Position numbers and translations under genes: made by a program. 64,000 nucleotides of DNA from Haloarcula pellucida (GTDB taxonomy: Archaea; Halobacteriota; Halobacteria; Halobacteriales; Haloarculaceae), in the NCBI RefSeq assembly GCF_014647235.1, contig NZ_BMOU01000001.1:1-64000 (forward strand). The letters run 5' to 3'. The notes under the pieces are model-generated. The model was not told the origin of the DNA and ran no database searches. It saw nothing but the letters and a program-made list of their open reading frames with translations. Numbering within the stretch: the first letter of the stretch is position 1; the number at the start of each line of letters is the position of its first letter. This document shows, in pieces, positions 1 through 6,711 of this stretch.

Positions 1-828
1 GCCGACCTCGACGACACGCCGCTACTCATCGACAAGACGGTCGACGAGCAGGCTCTCGAGGCGCTGCAGAACATCGCGAACTTCTCCGACTCGATCTTCG
101 CGCTGACGTGGGACGAGTCCATCGACGACCTGCGCGTCCAGTGGACCCAGCCCGGTCAGCGCGTGCAAGATACGGATGCGGACCTCGTCGACTACGAGGT
201 CGGCAAGATCAACAGCGGCAGCTACGACAAGGTCGTCATCAAGGGCCAGTCCAAGTCCGCCCAAGAGGAGAGCGTGACCGCCGACGTCGGTACCGCGGTG
301 TCGCTTGATCACGCCAACGTCGTCGAGGGGTCGGGGCGTGTCGCCGCGACCGATGGCACGGTCTACGTCGAAGGCGATGACTACGAGTTCAACCGCTTAC
401 CCGGCGAGTTGGTTGCGCTCTCCGGCGGGTCGATCAGCGATGGTGAGTCGCTGGTCGTTGACTATCAGTGGAAGGTCAGCGGGTCGTACACTGCGCCGGA
501 CGCGCCGGCGTCGCCGAAGACGCTGGTCCGGGACGTGCCCTCACTGCCGTCGAGTCGGGGGTGTGAGCAGGCGGCGCTGTATCTCTATCGCGTCGTCGAC
601 GAGCCGCTCATCGAGGCCGAGGCGACGCTCGATGAGCTCCCGCCGACGGTGAGCATCGTCGAGACGCTGACCATCCCCGACCTGCCGACGGCTGGCGAGG
701 CCGTCGAATTGCGGGACATCAACCAGTCCGAGAGCTCGCCGACCGTGTTGCTGGGGAGTCGGTCGACCATCGGCGACGCGCTGCAGGACATCCGCTCGCA
801 GCTGCAGGCCGTCAGCAAGATCGTCTGA
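1..828 (+). CDS. Probable provirus tail/baseplate-type structural protein, 5' truncated
   Basis: Reading frame 1 is open from the first base of the window to the stop at 826-828, so the gene starts upstream of the window; the GTG at 163 is just an internal codon. The visible 275 residues are acidic and beta-rich, with a stretch around KVVIKGQSKSAQEE that resembles the beta-sandwich region of phage late-control/baseplate hub proteins. The C-terminus (about the last 80 residues) is more helical. The position at the end of a likely structural operon, before a 159-aa gene, fits a tail protein. The structural role is inference; no catalytic motif is visible. Confidence 0.5.
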   Translation, partial: ADLDDTPLLIDKTVDEQALEALQNIANFSDSIFALTWDESIDDLRVQWTQPGQRVQDTDADLVDYEVGKINSGSYDKVVIKGQSKSAQEESVTADVGTAVSLDHANVVEGSGRVAATDGTVYVEGDDYEFNRLPGELVALSGGSISDGESLVVDYQWKVSGSYTAPDAPASPKTLVRDVPSLPSSRGCEQAALYLYRVVDEPLIEAEATLDELPPTVSIVETLTIPDLPTAGEAVELRDINQSESSPTVLLGSRSTIGDALQDIRSQLQAVSKIV

Positions 829-884
829 TCGGCGACGGCACGCGGGTCGTGTGGCGTCGCACCCCCCGTTTTCGAGTTGTAACC

Positions 885-1364
885 ATGATCTGGCCAGACC
901 TCATCACGTTCAGACGCATCGTTCTCCCGCCGCTGGAGCGCAACGAGCGCCGCCTGTTCGGCCGGGACGTCATGTTCTCGAAGCCACTGCAGGCCCGGTG
1001 TTTCGCCGGCGCCGTTCGCGACGCTGACGTCGACGACGTCCGCTACGAGTTGCTCGCGATGGACACCGTGTTTCCGGTGAACACGGCGACGCTGAAGTAC
1101 CACGAGACGCCCGAGGGCCGGGCCTACGAGTGTGGGTCGTATGCGCTGCGGCCCGACGGGTTCTTCGGCGAGTATCAGTATCACGTCCGGCTGTGGAACC
1201 ACGAGGAGGGCGTCGGCGTGTCGGCCCACTACGAGCTCAACCCGTGGCGGCGGCCGCGTGATCACTACGCTGGCGTCGACTGGCAGCCTCGCGCTGGGGT
1301 AGAGAAGGCGTGGGCGCTGCTCGATATCGACTCGTCGGTGGGTGTTGACGGGATCCACAAATAA
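885..1364 (+). CDS. Conserved-looking provirus protein of unknown function (159 aa)
   Basis: I chose the ATG at 885 over the in-frame GTG at 849 because the first 12 residues of the longer form are basic and atypical. The protein starts MIWPDLITF and is rich in aromatic residues, with many Tyr, Trp and Phe in its second half. It follows the tail-like gene by 56 bp and uses the same G/C-rich codons, so it probably belongs to the same late operon. Its last residues, LDIDSSVGVDGIHK, have a look-alike at 2303-2356 beyond an AT-rich insertion (see findings). No family was recognised. Confidence 0.55.
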   Translation: MIWPDLITFRRIVLPPLERNERRLFGRDVMFSKPLQARCFAGAVRDADVDDVRYELLAMDTVFPVNTATLKYHETPEGRAYECGSYALRPDGFFGEYQYHVRLWNHEEGVGVSAHYELNPWRRPRDHYAGVDWQPRAGVEKAWALLDIDSSVGVDGIHK

Positions 1365-1444
1365 TCAAAAACAGATCGGCTTCATGTTGACCCTATATGA
1401 TAACAAACGGTAACTTTTTCATCAGTAGTTTAGTTGTACCTAGT

Positions 1445-1606
1445 ATGGAGTACCCATCCCAGATGGCCGTCCGTGGCGAAATCAGCGTCACTCTCGACTC
1501 AGAAACCGATTTTACGGTCCGTGACAATACTGAGGAGGCTTTGGAGACCTACTCACAGAGCCCGATGCAGGTTGCTGAGGAACTGGCTGCTGAAATCTCG
1601 GAATAG
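1445..1606 (+). CDS. Small acidic protein of unknown function (53 aa), AT-rich cargo
   Basis: The ATG at 1445 starts MEYPSQMAVRGEI and follows a TATA-like stretch (TATATGA near 1394-1400). The longer form from 1397 would begin inside that TATA stretch, so I prefer the short form. Three bases separate its stop from the next start at 1610, so the two genes are almost certainly co-transcribed. Codon use is clearly more A/T-rich than in the flanking viral genes. The sequence looks like a beta-strand segment followed by a helix, comparable in size to an antitoxin or immunity protein, but no family is recognised and that role is only a guess. Confidence 0.55.
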   Translation: MEYPSQMAVRGEISVTLDSETDFTVRDNTEEALETYSQSPMQVAEELAAEISE

Positions 1607-1609
1607 CAA

Positions 1610-2275
1610 ATGGGTGACGATCCAGATATTGAAGCTGGTCTCGCTGCCATCGCCGATTTCATCGACAGATCAGAAAGAACAGTCATTGACGAGATAAACA
1701 CAACCAATGATGAAGGCACTCCGGTCAAAGGATATGCGTTCACACACGGCGATGATCAGCTATTCGCGTATTCGACTGCGGGAAGCCACTTTTTCACCGT
1801 TCAGTACGAATATGACGTAACTGAACAAGTCGCGTTTGCTGATAAGGCTCAACAAAAGCTCAACAAAGCTCCTGAAACAGTTGATGGTGAAATCGAAGTG
1901 AACGTTGATCTGGATGAGAATGATTTACAACGGGCTCAACAAAAAGTTGCGGCGATCAATGGGGACCGAAACCCAGAAACCCTGGAAAAGGCCCGGTCGA
2001 AGCTTGTTGAAATGCTCACTCATCCAGACTGCGCGTTTAAACTCAATCAGCGACTCAATGGTCCGCATGGGTTCAAGTTACAAAAGAAGCTATTCGTGTA
2101 TGAGTCGGGAGTCCGAGCCTCAGATTTTGATGCGGCTTGCCAAACGCTTGTCAGCCTGTCGATGGTCCCACAGAACTTCTTGCAGAGCATATACGACATA
2201 CAAATAGAGCCGCCTGGATCCGGAACTGAAGAGTCAACAGGGCCACAGGTGCCCGGTTCTCGTGGCTTCCAATAG
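1610..2275 (+). CDS. Protein of unknown function (221 aa), AT-rich cargo
   Basis: This is the second gene of a two-gene AT-rich cassette inserted near the late genes. The first 90 residues look like a mixed alpha/beta domain containing GYAFTHGDDQLFAY. Residues about 100-190 are helical and charged with several KL and AQQK segments, and the tail is Gly/Ser-rich. There is no signal peptide, no membrane segment and no recognisable catalytic motif. Composition differs from the neighbouring viral structural genes, which suggests later acquisition as cargo. A defence or superinfection role is possible from position only. Confidence 0.6.
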   Translation: MGDDPDIEAGLAAIADFIDRSERTVIDEINTTNDEGTPVKGYAFTHGDDQLFAYSTAGSHFFTVQYEYDVTEQVAFADKAQQKLNKAPETVDGEIEVNVDLDENDLQRAQQKVAAINGDRNPETLEKARSKLVEMLTHPDCAFKLNQRLNGPHGFKLQKKLFVYESGVRASDFDAACQTLVSLSMVPQNFLQSIYDIQIEPPGSGTEESTGPQVPGSRGFQ

Positions 2276-2421
2276 ACCGTTACCTGTGATCATCCACGCG
2301 TGCTCGATATCGACCCGTCGGCTGACATCGACGGCATCCGGCCACAGTCGGGCTAAGTTAGGACCCTGTTTCGTCGCCGTTTCAACAGGATAACAAAACC
2401 CCGTTGTCGCGAGTGGCTGAC

Positions 2422-2441
2422 TGTGGGCGCAGTTGCCCACA
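2422..2441. repeat. Stem-loop (7-bp perfect arms)
   Basis: TGTGGGC (2422-2428) and GCCCACA (2435-2441) pair perfectly around a 6-nt loop. It lies downstream of the gene remnant and could be a terminator or a small structured element; there is no T-tract directly behind it. Confidence 0.5.
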
Positions 2442-2573
2442 ACTCGTACCCCACCCCCTACGCGGCAACAGTCTGTCGCGTGTCTGGAGTTCGGGCACAC
2501 ACCGGTTCGATGGCATCGGCCGTCCGCTCACTTGGGGTCCGAACTCCACTGCTCAGCCGATTCCATCCCTCTG

Positions 2574-2594
2574 CCGGGTGTTTTTTTAGCCCGG
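2574..2594. terminator. Hairpin with T-rich loop, possible terminator
   Basis: CCGGG (2574-2578) and CCCGG (2590-2594) flank a loop containing seven consecutive T residues (2581-2587). A related sequence, GGGTGTTTTCAGCCCGG, recurs at 2874-2890, just downstream of the minus-strand lipoprotein gene. T-rich stretches terminate archaeal transcription, so both may be termination signals. Confidence 0.4.
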
Positions 2595-2695
2595 TAGGGG
2601 TTCGATGACCCGGTAGCTGTGCGAGTCGGTCGCCGGAATCGAGTACGCCGACGGCGACGTGACGACAAACGGACCACAATAGTTCCGCTGTTTCT

Positions 2696-2736
2696 CTAAC
2701 CAACACGTGGGGTTCTTCGGGGTCGGTGTTGGTTAG
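2696..2736. repeat. Perfect 11-bp inverted repeat, 19-nt spacer
   Basis: CTAACCAACAC (2696-2706) is exactly complementary to GTGTTGGTTAG (2726-2736). It is the strongest simple palindrome in the gene-free stretch and could be a long RNA hairpin, a protein-binding site or the end of a small mobile element. Confidence 0.6.
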
Positions 2737-2920
2737 TGGACGCGGCCCGCACCAGAAAGTCCATAGGCAGTGAGTGGATAGCCGCGGGTGCGGACACCGC
2801 TGAAGCCATCTCTCTCGGCGTGTCCGTCACCCCACCCACACCGCTCACCCTTACCGTTCTCCCCCACCGCGTCGGGTGTTTTCAGCCCGGCGCTGTCCTC
2901 TCGTAATCAGTTGCGTCGCT

Positions 2921-3739
2921 CTACAGTGAGATATTTCGAACGAAATTGAGGATTTGCGATTCTCGGCGGGCTGGCTGTAAGTTCAAATCTACGTCAACCG
3001 ACATCGAGATCGCGTCGGACATTGACACCTTCTCAGTAGCATCAAAATCCGCGTCGGGGTAAACCCCTCCTCCAGCCAGTATCGAACCGTCAGATTTCCA
3101 CCGGCCTGCGATGCCTTTAATCGGAAGCATTCCACCGCCGAAACTCAGCTGGCTACGGTTGCTGTGCGGAATATCGACGTCTTCTATTGTTACCTCGGAA
3201 ATAGGGTATTCGCCGCGGACCACCTGAAACTGAGCTGGGGGCGTATCCGGCGCATCCATTGGGGCAGACTGCTGAACGTTTTGCACCCCAAAATCGCTCA
3301 TGGCGTTTTTCAAGTTGTTGAGTATCGCAGAGTCAATCTCGCCACTCTGTAGTCCGGTTGCGGCTGAAAAAGTGGACGGGAAGACATCTACTCTCGCGGC
3401 GAAGGCAACTGCAAACGGGCGGTCTATCTCTCCAAATGTGCTGTCGCTCACTCTTTTGCGGAGCTGCACATCTTCGTACCGGGTAACATGGCCGTGCGCA
3501 GTGTAATTGAGCGGTCCGACTGACCCTTTCTTCAGCAACCGCGGCTTTGAGTCGGGCGTAGTGAGTTCCCACCGGTCACTTGCATCAACCGATGGCGCAG
3601 GGACATCCTTGTCCGAGGGGGACCCAATATCTGCATCGGATGTGCTGCCACATCCAGCAAGTGCAGATATCCCAGTTGCACCTAATGCAGTGAGCAGGTG
3701 CCGACGTTTTATCTTTGTTTTGTTGCCATCTTTCGGCAT
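2921..3739 (-). CDS. Tat-exported lipoprotein of unknown function (272 aa)
   Basis: Starting at the ATG at 3739 the protein reads MPKDGNKTKIKRRHLLTALG and continues to a lipobox ending in LAGCGS. The twin arginine, hydrophobic run and Cys mark it as a Tat-dependent lipoprotein anchored at the outside of the membrane, normal for haloarchaea. The upstream in-frame Met at 3841 would put about 34 residues in front of the signal peptide and is unlikely. The mature part is beta-rich with no recognisable motif. Composition is AT-richer than the surrounding viral genes, so it is probably cargo. A surface lipoprotein in a provirus may act in superinfection exclusion, but this is inference. Confidence 0.7.
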   Translation of the reverse strand: MPKDGNKTKIKRRHLLTALGATGISALAGCGSTSDADIGSPSDKDVPAPSVDASDRWELTTPDSKPRLLKKGSVGPLNYTAHGHVTRYEDVQLRKRVSDSTFGEIDRPFAVAFAARVDVFPSTFSAATGLQSGEIDSAILNNLKNAMSDFGVQNVQQSAPMDAPDTPPAQFQVVRGEYPISEVTIEDVDIPHSNRSQLSFGGGMLPIKGIAGRWKSDGSILAGGGVYPDADFDATEKVSMSDAISMSVDVDLNLQPARRESQILNFVRNISL

Positions 3740-3816
3740 GCTACGCCAGTCGGTAGGATGGCTTAAAAACCTTCTACCATCGTAGTGGAAGTAAAACCCA
3801 AAACTAATTGATGGCA

Positions 3817-3927
3817 TTATTCCCGGTTTCCTAGCTGCCACCGGCCATCAGTTGGTCCAGGTTCCGCAGTCCCCTCGTGCGCAAAACCGTGTACGGCCAG
3901 CGTCGCGATCACCGCCGTCAACGTCAT
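3817..3927 (-). CDS. Possible small protein (36 aa), ATGA-coupled to the J-domain gene
   Basis: The ATG on the minus strand (3925-3927) overlaps the stop of the J-domain gene as ATGA, the same coupling used throughout this provirus. The frame reads MTLTAVIATLAVHG, then a charged tail ending LGNRE and a TAA at 3817-3819. The N-terminal 14 residues are hydrophobic, so it could insert in the membrane. G/C bias at third positions is good in the first half. The short length means it could still be chance. Confidence 0.35.
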   Translation of the reverse strand: MTLTAVIATLAVHGFAHEGTAEPGPTDGRWQLGNRE

Positions 3928-4538
3928 CCATCCAGCATAGCTGCCTTCGCCTGCTGGATCCGCTTGTACTCCTCCCGGTCCCCATCGTTGTCGGGGTGCG
4001 CGTTCGCGGACAGCCGCCGGGCCACGGCCTCGACGACGTCGTCGGGTGCGTCCTCGGCGACGCCCAGTACCTCGTGGGGTGCCTGCGTCGACGCAGTCCC
4101 CGACCCGTCGCCGGCGACGATGACGTCCTCGTCGTCACCACCAGGGAGCGCCTGCGTGGCAAACTCGTCGTCGACGGTCTCGACGCCGTACCGTTCCAGC
4201 GCCCGCTTCGCGTCGAGATACTTCGCGATGGCCTGGGCGTTGTCTCGCGGGTTGTCCCAGCGGTCACACGGGACAGCGAACTGCTGCCCGTCGCGCTCGA
4301 AGCGGGCGACGACGCCGGGGTCATCGTAGCTGGCGTTCGCGTACGGCTTGTTCGGGTTGCGCTGCTGGTGTTCGGCGCCCGTGTCCAGCTGGACGTTCCG
4401 GGCGCCGTCCATCTTCCGCAGCTCCTCGAGGATGTTGTCGAACGCTTGCGAGCGCGTCACCCGGAAGCCGTGGGGGTACGGCTCGCGGTCGCCCGGGTCC
4501 GTGCGGTCGAAGCCGTCCGGCCAGTCCAGGTCAGGCAT
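3924..4538 (-). CDS. J-domain (DnaJ-like) provirus protein (204 aa)
   Basis: The last 50 residues (155-204) form a J-domain-like unit: HEVLGVAEDAPDD, then a helix, the HPD tripeptide at 181-183, and a final helix with KRIQQAKAAMLDG. The HPD loop in DnaJ family proteins stimulates the ATPase of DnaK/Hsp70, so the protein may recruit the host chaperone. The first ~150 residues are unlike DnaJ and contain a conserved-looking stretch around QQFAVPCDRWDNPRDNAQAIAKYLDAKRAL. It is the third gene of a minus-strand operon behind a repressor-like gene, overlapping the preceding gene by 8 bp. Similar proteins are frequent in haloarchaeal viruses. Confidence 0.75.
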   Translation of the reverse strand: MPDLDWPDGFDRTDPGDREPYPHGFRVTRSQAFDNILEELRKMDGARNVQLDTGAEHQQRNPNKPYANASYDDPGVVARFERDGQQFAVPCDRWDNPRDNAQAIAKYLDAKRALERYGVETVDDEFATQALPGGDDEDVIVAGDGSGTASTQAPHEVLGVAEDAPDDVVEAVARRLSANAHPDNDGDREEYKRIQQAKAAMLDG

Positions 4539-4746
4539 CGTTGGATTCCCGTAGCTGGTCGACTTCGTTGGTCAGCGCCCGCTCGAGACTGCGGAGGTTG
4601 TCGTCAGCCTCCTGCAGCAGGTCGTGTTTCTCGGCGTCGAGCGCTGGTGCCGGCACCTGCTGCAGGGCGGCGACGGCGTCACGGACGTTGCTCAGTGCCT
4701 GTTCGCGGCACTCCAGGTCCGAGAGTGGTGTGGCGTCACTCGGCAT
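4531..4746 (-). CDS. Small coiled-coil provirus protein (71 aa)
   Basis: This 71-residue protein is almost entirely helical and acidic, with heptad-like Leu spacing (ALSNVRDAVAALQQV, LLQEADDNLRSLERAL), which suggests a short coiled coil. It overlaps the upstream winged-helix gene by 11 bp and the downstream J-domain gene by 8 bp, so it is translationally coupled to both. No family recognised. It might be an accessory subunit of either neighbour. Confidence 0.6.
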   Translation of the reverse strand: MPSDATPLSDLECREQALSNVRDAVAALQQVPAPALDAEKHDLLQEADDNLRSLERALTNEVDQLRESNDA

Positions 4747-5083
4747 CGTTCACCCCTAGGAGGTCAGCCATCCGTTCCAGCGCCTCTCCGAGTGCGTCGC
4801 CGTTGACCTGCTCGTGCGCAGCTCGTGCGTCCGCGAGCGCGTCGCGCAATTCGTCGACGTCCGCCCCCGACTCCGCACCGATCTCTTCTCGGCCGTCGTC
4901 GGTAATCTCGTAGAGACCACCGCCCAGATTGCTGGCGTAGTCGGCGGCTTTCAGCATCTGAAGGCGGTTCTGGATGTACTGGCGCGAGTATCCCAGTTCG
5001 TCAGCGAGGTTCTGCGGGAGGTTTCGCCCCTCCAGCAGTAGTTTGAGGATCTGTTCGTCGGCGTCGTTCAGCTCATGAGCCAT
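4736..5083 (-). CDS. phiH-repressor-like winged-helix regulator (115 aa), module A
   Basis: Residues about 5-65 form a winged helix: LNDADEQILKLLLEGRN, then a recognition-helix region around SRQYIQNRLQMLKAADY, and a wing ending GLYEITDDGRE. This is the layout of haloarchaeal phiH1-repressor-like proteins. The last 45 residues are helical and acidic, possibly for dimerisation. I prefer the ATG at 5083 over 5095 because a TATA-like stretch on the minus strand near 5112-5118 sits about 30 nt upstream, giving a leaderless transcript. It is divergent from the early operon starting at 5282 and first gene of the minus operon down to the J-domain gene, so it probably controls the region between them. 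Confidence 0.75.
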   Translation of the reverse strand: MAHELNDADEQILKLLLEGRNLPQNLADELGYSRQYIQNRLQMLKAADYASNLGGGLYEITDDGREEIGAESGADVDELRDALADARAAHEQVNGDALGEALERMADLLGVNDAE

Positions 5084-5124
5084 TGATGGCTGCACATTCT
5101 ATCCTCCGACCTTTACTATGCGCC

Positions 5125-5152
5125 TTGTCGAGATAAATGTTTGCTCCGACAA
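5125..5152. promoter_or_regulatory. Candidate operator A (inverted repeat TTGTCG/CGACAA)
   Basis: TTGTCG at 5125-5130 and CGACAA at 5147-5152 are perfect inverted half-sites 16 bp apart, centred between the divergent repressor-like gene and the early operon. A further similar half-site, TTGACAA, lies at 5165-5171. The spacing, near one and a half helical turns, and the position suit a dimeric winged-helix repressor. Binding by the neighbouring regulator is inference. Confidence 0.45.
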
Positions 5153-5211
5153 ATACAGACTGTGTTGACAAAGCAAAGATTAAAGGGCATGGGTGTTGTA
5201 CCTGTAAGTGT

Positions 5212-5281
5212 GAAGCGGGACACCGGTCAGAAGTTGGCCGGGGCGTGTTACAGCACGCCCGACCGCTTCCAGCAAGGAAGC
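5212..5281 (+). ncRNA. Structured 5' leader A: three-way-junction RNA with alternative start-codon hairpin
   Basis: Helix 1 pairs 5212-5218 (GAAGCGG) with 5263-5269 (CCGCTTC). Inside it, helix 2 pairs 5223-5228 with 5236-5241 (one G-U) and helix 3 pairs 5242-5247 (GGCGTG) with 5254-5259 (CACGCC). A TATA-like TTAAAG at 5180-5185 would place the transcript start at about 5208, just before helix 1. GGAAGC at 5276-5281, abutting the ATG and containing the only purine-rich ribosome-binding sequence, can instead pair with GCTTCC at 5265-5270, which would break helix 1. A homologous element lies at 10264-10358. A cis-regulatory function is inferred from structure only. Confidence 0.6.
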
Positions 5282-5593
5282 ATGCAGATCAAGACTCGCA
5301 CCGGACTTCAGGATTCCGGCACGACTGTCGAAACGACCGCCCGCACGCTGGGCGACAGTATCGCATCCGCCACCCTCGGCACCGACGACGAGGGCTACGA
5401 ACACCACTACATCCGCAGCGCCGACGCTGTGGTCGTCATCGACGGCGACGACGTCGACTACGTCGAGTACCTGGACGGCCGCCGACTCGACGAGTGGCGG
5501 CGCTACGTCGACCAGGAGCGTGGCTGGAGTAGCCCGGGACAGCTCGCCGGCGCCATCCTCGAGGCCGACCAGCGTCGGAAGGAGGGCAACTGA
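5282..5593 (+). CDS. First gene of provirus early operon A, unknown function (103 aa)
   Basis: I chose the ATG at 5282 because it follows an AAGGA stretch and the structured leader; the in-frame starts at 5141 and 5189 would translate the leader helices into an unlikely N-terminus. The protein begins MQIKTRTGLQDSG, has alternating polar/hydrophobic segments around DAVVVIDGDDVDYVEYLDG suggestive of a small beta domain, and ends in a basic helix. Its stop overlaps the next start as TGATG. Homologous-looking small proteins are common in haloarchaeal proviruses, but no function is known to me. Confidence 0.6.
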   Translation: MQIKTRTGLQDSGTTVETTARTLGDSIASATLGTDDEGYEHHYIRSADAVVVIDGDDVDYVEYLDGRRLDEWRRYVDQERGWSSPGQLAGAILEADQRRKEGN

Positions 5594-6069
5594 TGGTCGA
5601 ACAGAAGACGGTCCGGAACGAGGTCAGCACCATCGCCGCCGGTGCCCGCAGGACTCGCGACCTGACCGACGCCGAGTCGGAGTGTCTGCGGGACCTGCTC
5701 GCGGGTGACGAGGCGTTCGGCGCGCTGGTCACCGCCCAGCAGAACGCGATCCTCGTCGACGCCGACGATCACGGCCTCGACGAAGAGACCGAGCGCCTCG
5801 CGACCGACGCCGCCGGCAAGCTCGCCGACGCCATCGACCGGCGCATCGACGTCCAGGTCGCAGTGGCGAAGGACGTCGTCGCGTTTGCCGACGAGGTCGA
5901 GGCGCTGTCGTGGGGCGTCGCCATCGACCCGTATCAGGCTGGGTTCACGACGGTCACCGACCTGCAGCGGGCGACGCGGCCGGAGCTGGTCAACGCCGGC
6001 ATGAACCCAAAGCTGGTCGACCGAGTGAAAGACGAGGTCGGCGACTTCGTGGAGGGCGCCGATGACTGA
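5593..6069 (+). CDS. Provirus protein with HhH-like C-terminus (158 aa)
   Basis: The start overlaps the previous stop. Residues 1-110 are helical and acidic, with alternating Ala-rich helices such as LATDAAGKLADAIDRRIDVQVAVAKDVV. Residues about 117-150 (AGFTTVTDLQRATRPELVNAGMNPKLVDRV) have the pattern of a helix-hairpin-helix unit, which in other proteins gives non-specific DNA contact. It overlaps the next gene by 8 bp. Role unknown; DNA binding is an inference from the weak HhH pattern. Confidence 0.65.
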   Translation: MVEQKTVRNEVSTIAAGARRTRDLTDAESECLRDLLAGDEAFGALVTAQQNAILVDADDHGLDEETERLATDAAGKLADAIDRRIDVQVAVAKDVVAFADEVEALSWGVAIDPYQAGFTTVTDLQRATRPELVNAGMNPKLVDRVKDEVGDFVEGADD

Positions 6070-6367
6070 GACTCTCCCGCCGCTGCACGTCGGCGATCGC
6101 GTCGAAGACCGCGGCGACAACGGAGCCACGATGGTCGTGGTCGGTAAGCAGCTCGGCGCCGCCGGCGCGTACGACGTCGACGGCTGGGGCACCGTCGCCG
6201 ACTACAACCAGGACTACCCCAGCGACGACGACGTCATCGAAGTCGTCTTTCCCGAGCGGACCACCGCCGACGTTGACCGTTTAGAGCGTTACGCCTACCC
6301 GCGCTCGCGGCTGGCGCTCGTCGAGCCCATCCACGATTGCGACGGCGGCGAGGAGGGCGAGGACTGA
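6062..6367 (+). CDS. Small acidic provirus protein (101 aa)
   Basis: The first ~55 residues (LHVGDRVEDRGDNGATMVVVGKQLG, then AYDVDG) look like a small beta-barrel similar in pattern to SH3-like modules, followed by an acidic tail ending GGEEGED. Both ends overlap neighbours (8 bp with the upstream gene, one base with the downstream ATG), so it is translationally coupled in early operon A. Proteins with this VGDRVED pattern recur in haloarchaeal viruses, but I cannot assign a function. Confidence 0.65.
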   Translation: MTETLPPLHVGDRVEDRGDNGATMVVVGKQLGAAGAYDVDGWGTVADYNQDYPSDDDVIEVVFPERTTADVDRLERYAYPRSRLALVEPIHDCDGGEEGED

Positions 6368-6711
6368 TGGCGGCCACTGCCGACGCCGGCGACGTCGACC
6401 TGGCGGCGCTGGCCCAGCTGGACGACCGGGACGTCAAGGCGTTGACCGAGCCGATGGACATCTACGCCGACGACCCGGCCACCCGTGACGAGCAGGTCGC
6501 GGTCTACAACCACGGAACTCGGTACGTCATCGACCTCGTCGCCGAGACCTGCACGTGTCCGGACATGCTGCACCGCCGGCCCGACGGCGGGTGCAAGCAC
6601 TGCCGCCGTATCCAGTTCCTGCGCGGCGAGCGGGAGATCCCCGCCGGCGTCGACCCTGACGCACTGGACGAGACGCTGCGCGAACACATCGATGACGGAG
6701 GGGACCGATGA
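6367..6711 (+). CDS. SWIM zinc-finger protein (114 aa)
   Basis: The ATG at 6367 overlaps the preceding TGA, which decides the start against the in-frame codon at 6337. The centre carries a SWIM-type finger: CTCPDMLHRRPDGGCKH gives the CxC(n)CxH ligand set. SWIM fingers bind DNA or proteins and occur in transposase, recombination and haloarchaeal small proteins. The N-terminal ~45 residues are helical and acidic; the YNHGTRYVIDLVAETC strands lead into the finger. Its place in early operon A suggests a role in takeover or genome processing, which is inference. Confidence 0.75.
   Translation: MAATADAGDVDLAALAQLDDRDVKALTEPMDIYADDPATRDEQVAVYNHGTRYVIDLVAETCTCPDMLHRRPDGGCKHCRRIQFLRGEREIPAGVDPDALDETLREHIDDGGDR

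Larger units (their letters stand above)
2276..2920. other. Gene-free stretch with gene remnant and several inverted repeats
   Basis: I see no credible gene in these 645 bases, unusual for a compact provirus. At 2303-2356 the plus strand reads LDIDPSADIDGIRPQSG and a stop, resembling the end of the 885-1364 gene. Further right are a stem-loop at 2422-2441, a T-rich-loop hairpin at 2574-2594, a perfect 11-bp inverted repeat at 2696-2736, and GC-rich stems at 2747-2793 and 2791-2826. The right end lies just downstream of the minus-strand lipoprotein gene. It may hold a non-coding RNA, a terminator cluster or a decayed gene. Confidence 0.6.

Noticed and set aside
2968-2990. GGCTGTAAGTTC resembling the arm of the ~80-bp palindromic elements
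   Set aside because: It lies within the lipoprotein gene and lacks the opposite arm and the inner hairpin.
3848-4324. Alternative minus-strand frame overlapping the J-domain gene
   Set aside because: Ser/Thr/Arg-rich shadow; the J-domain frame has the HPD motif and the coupling to its upstream gene.
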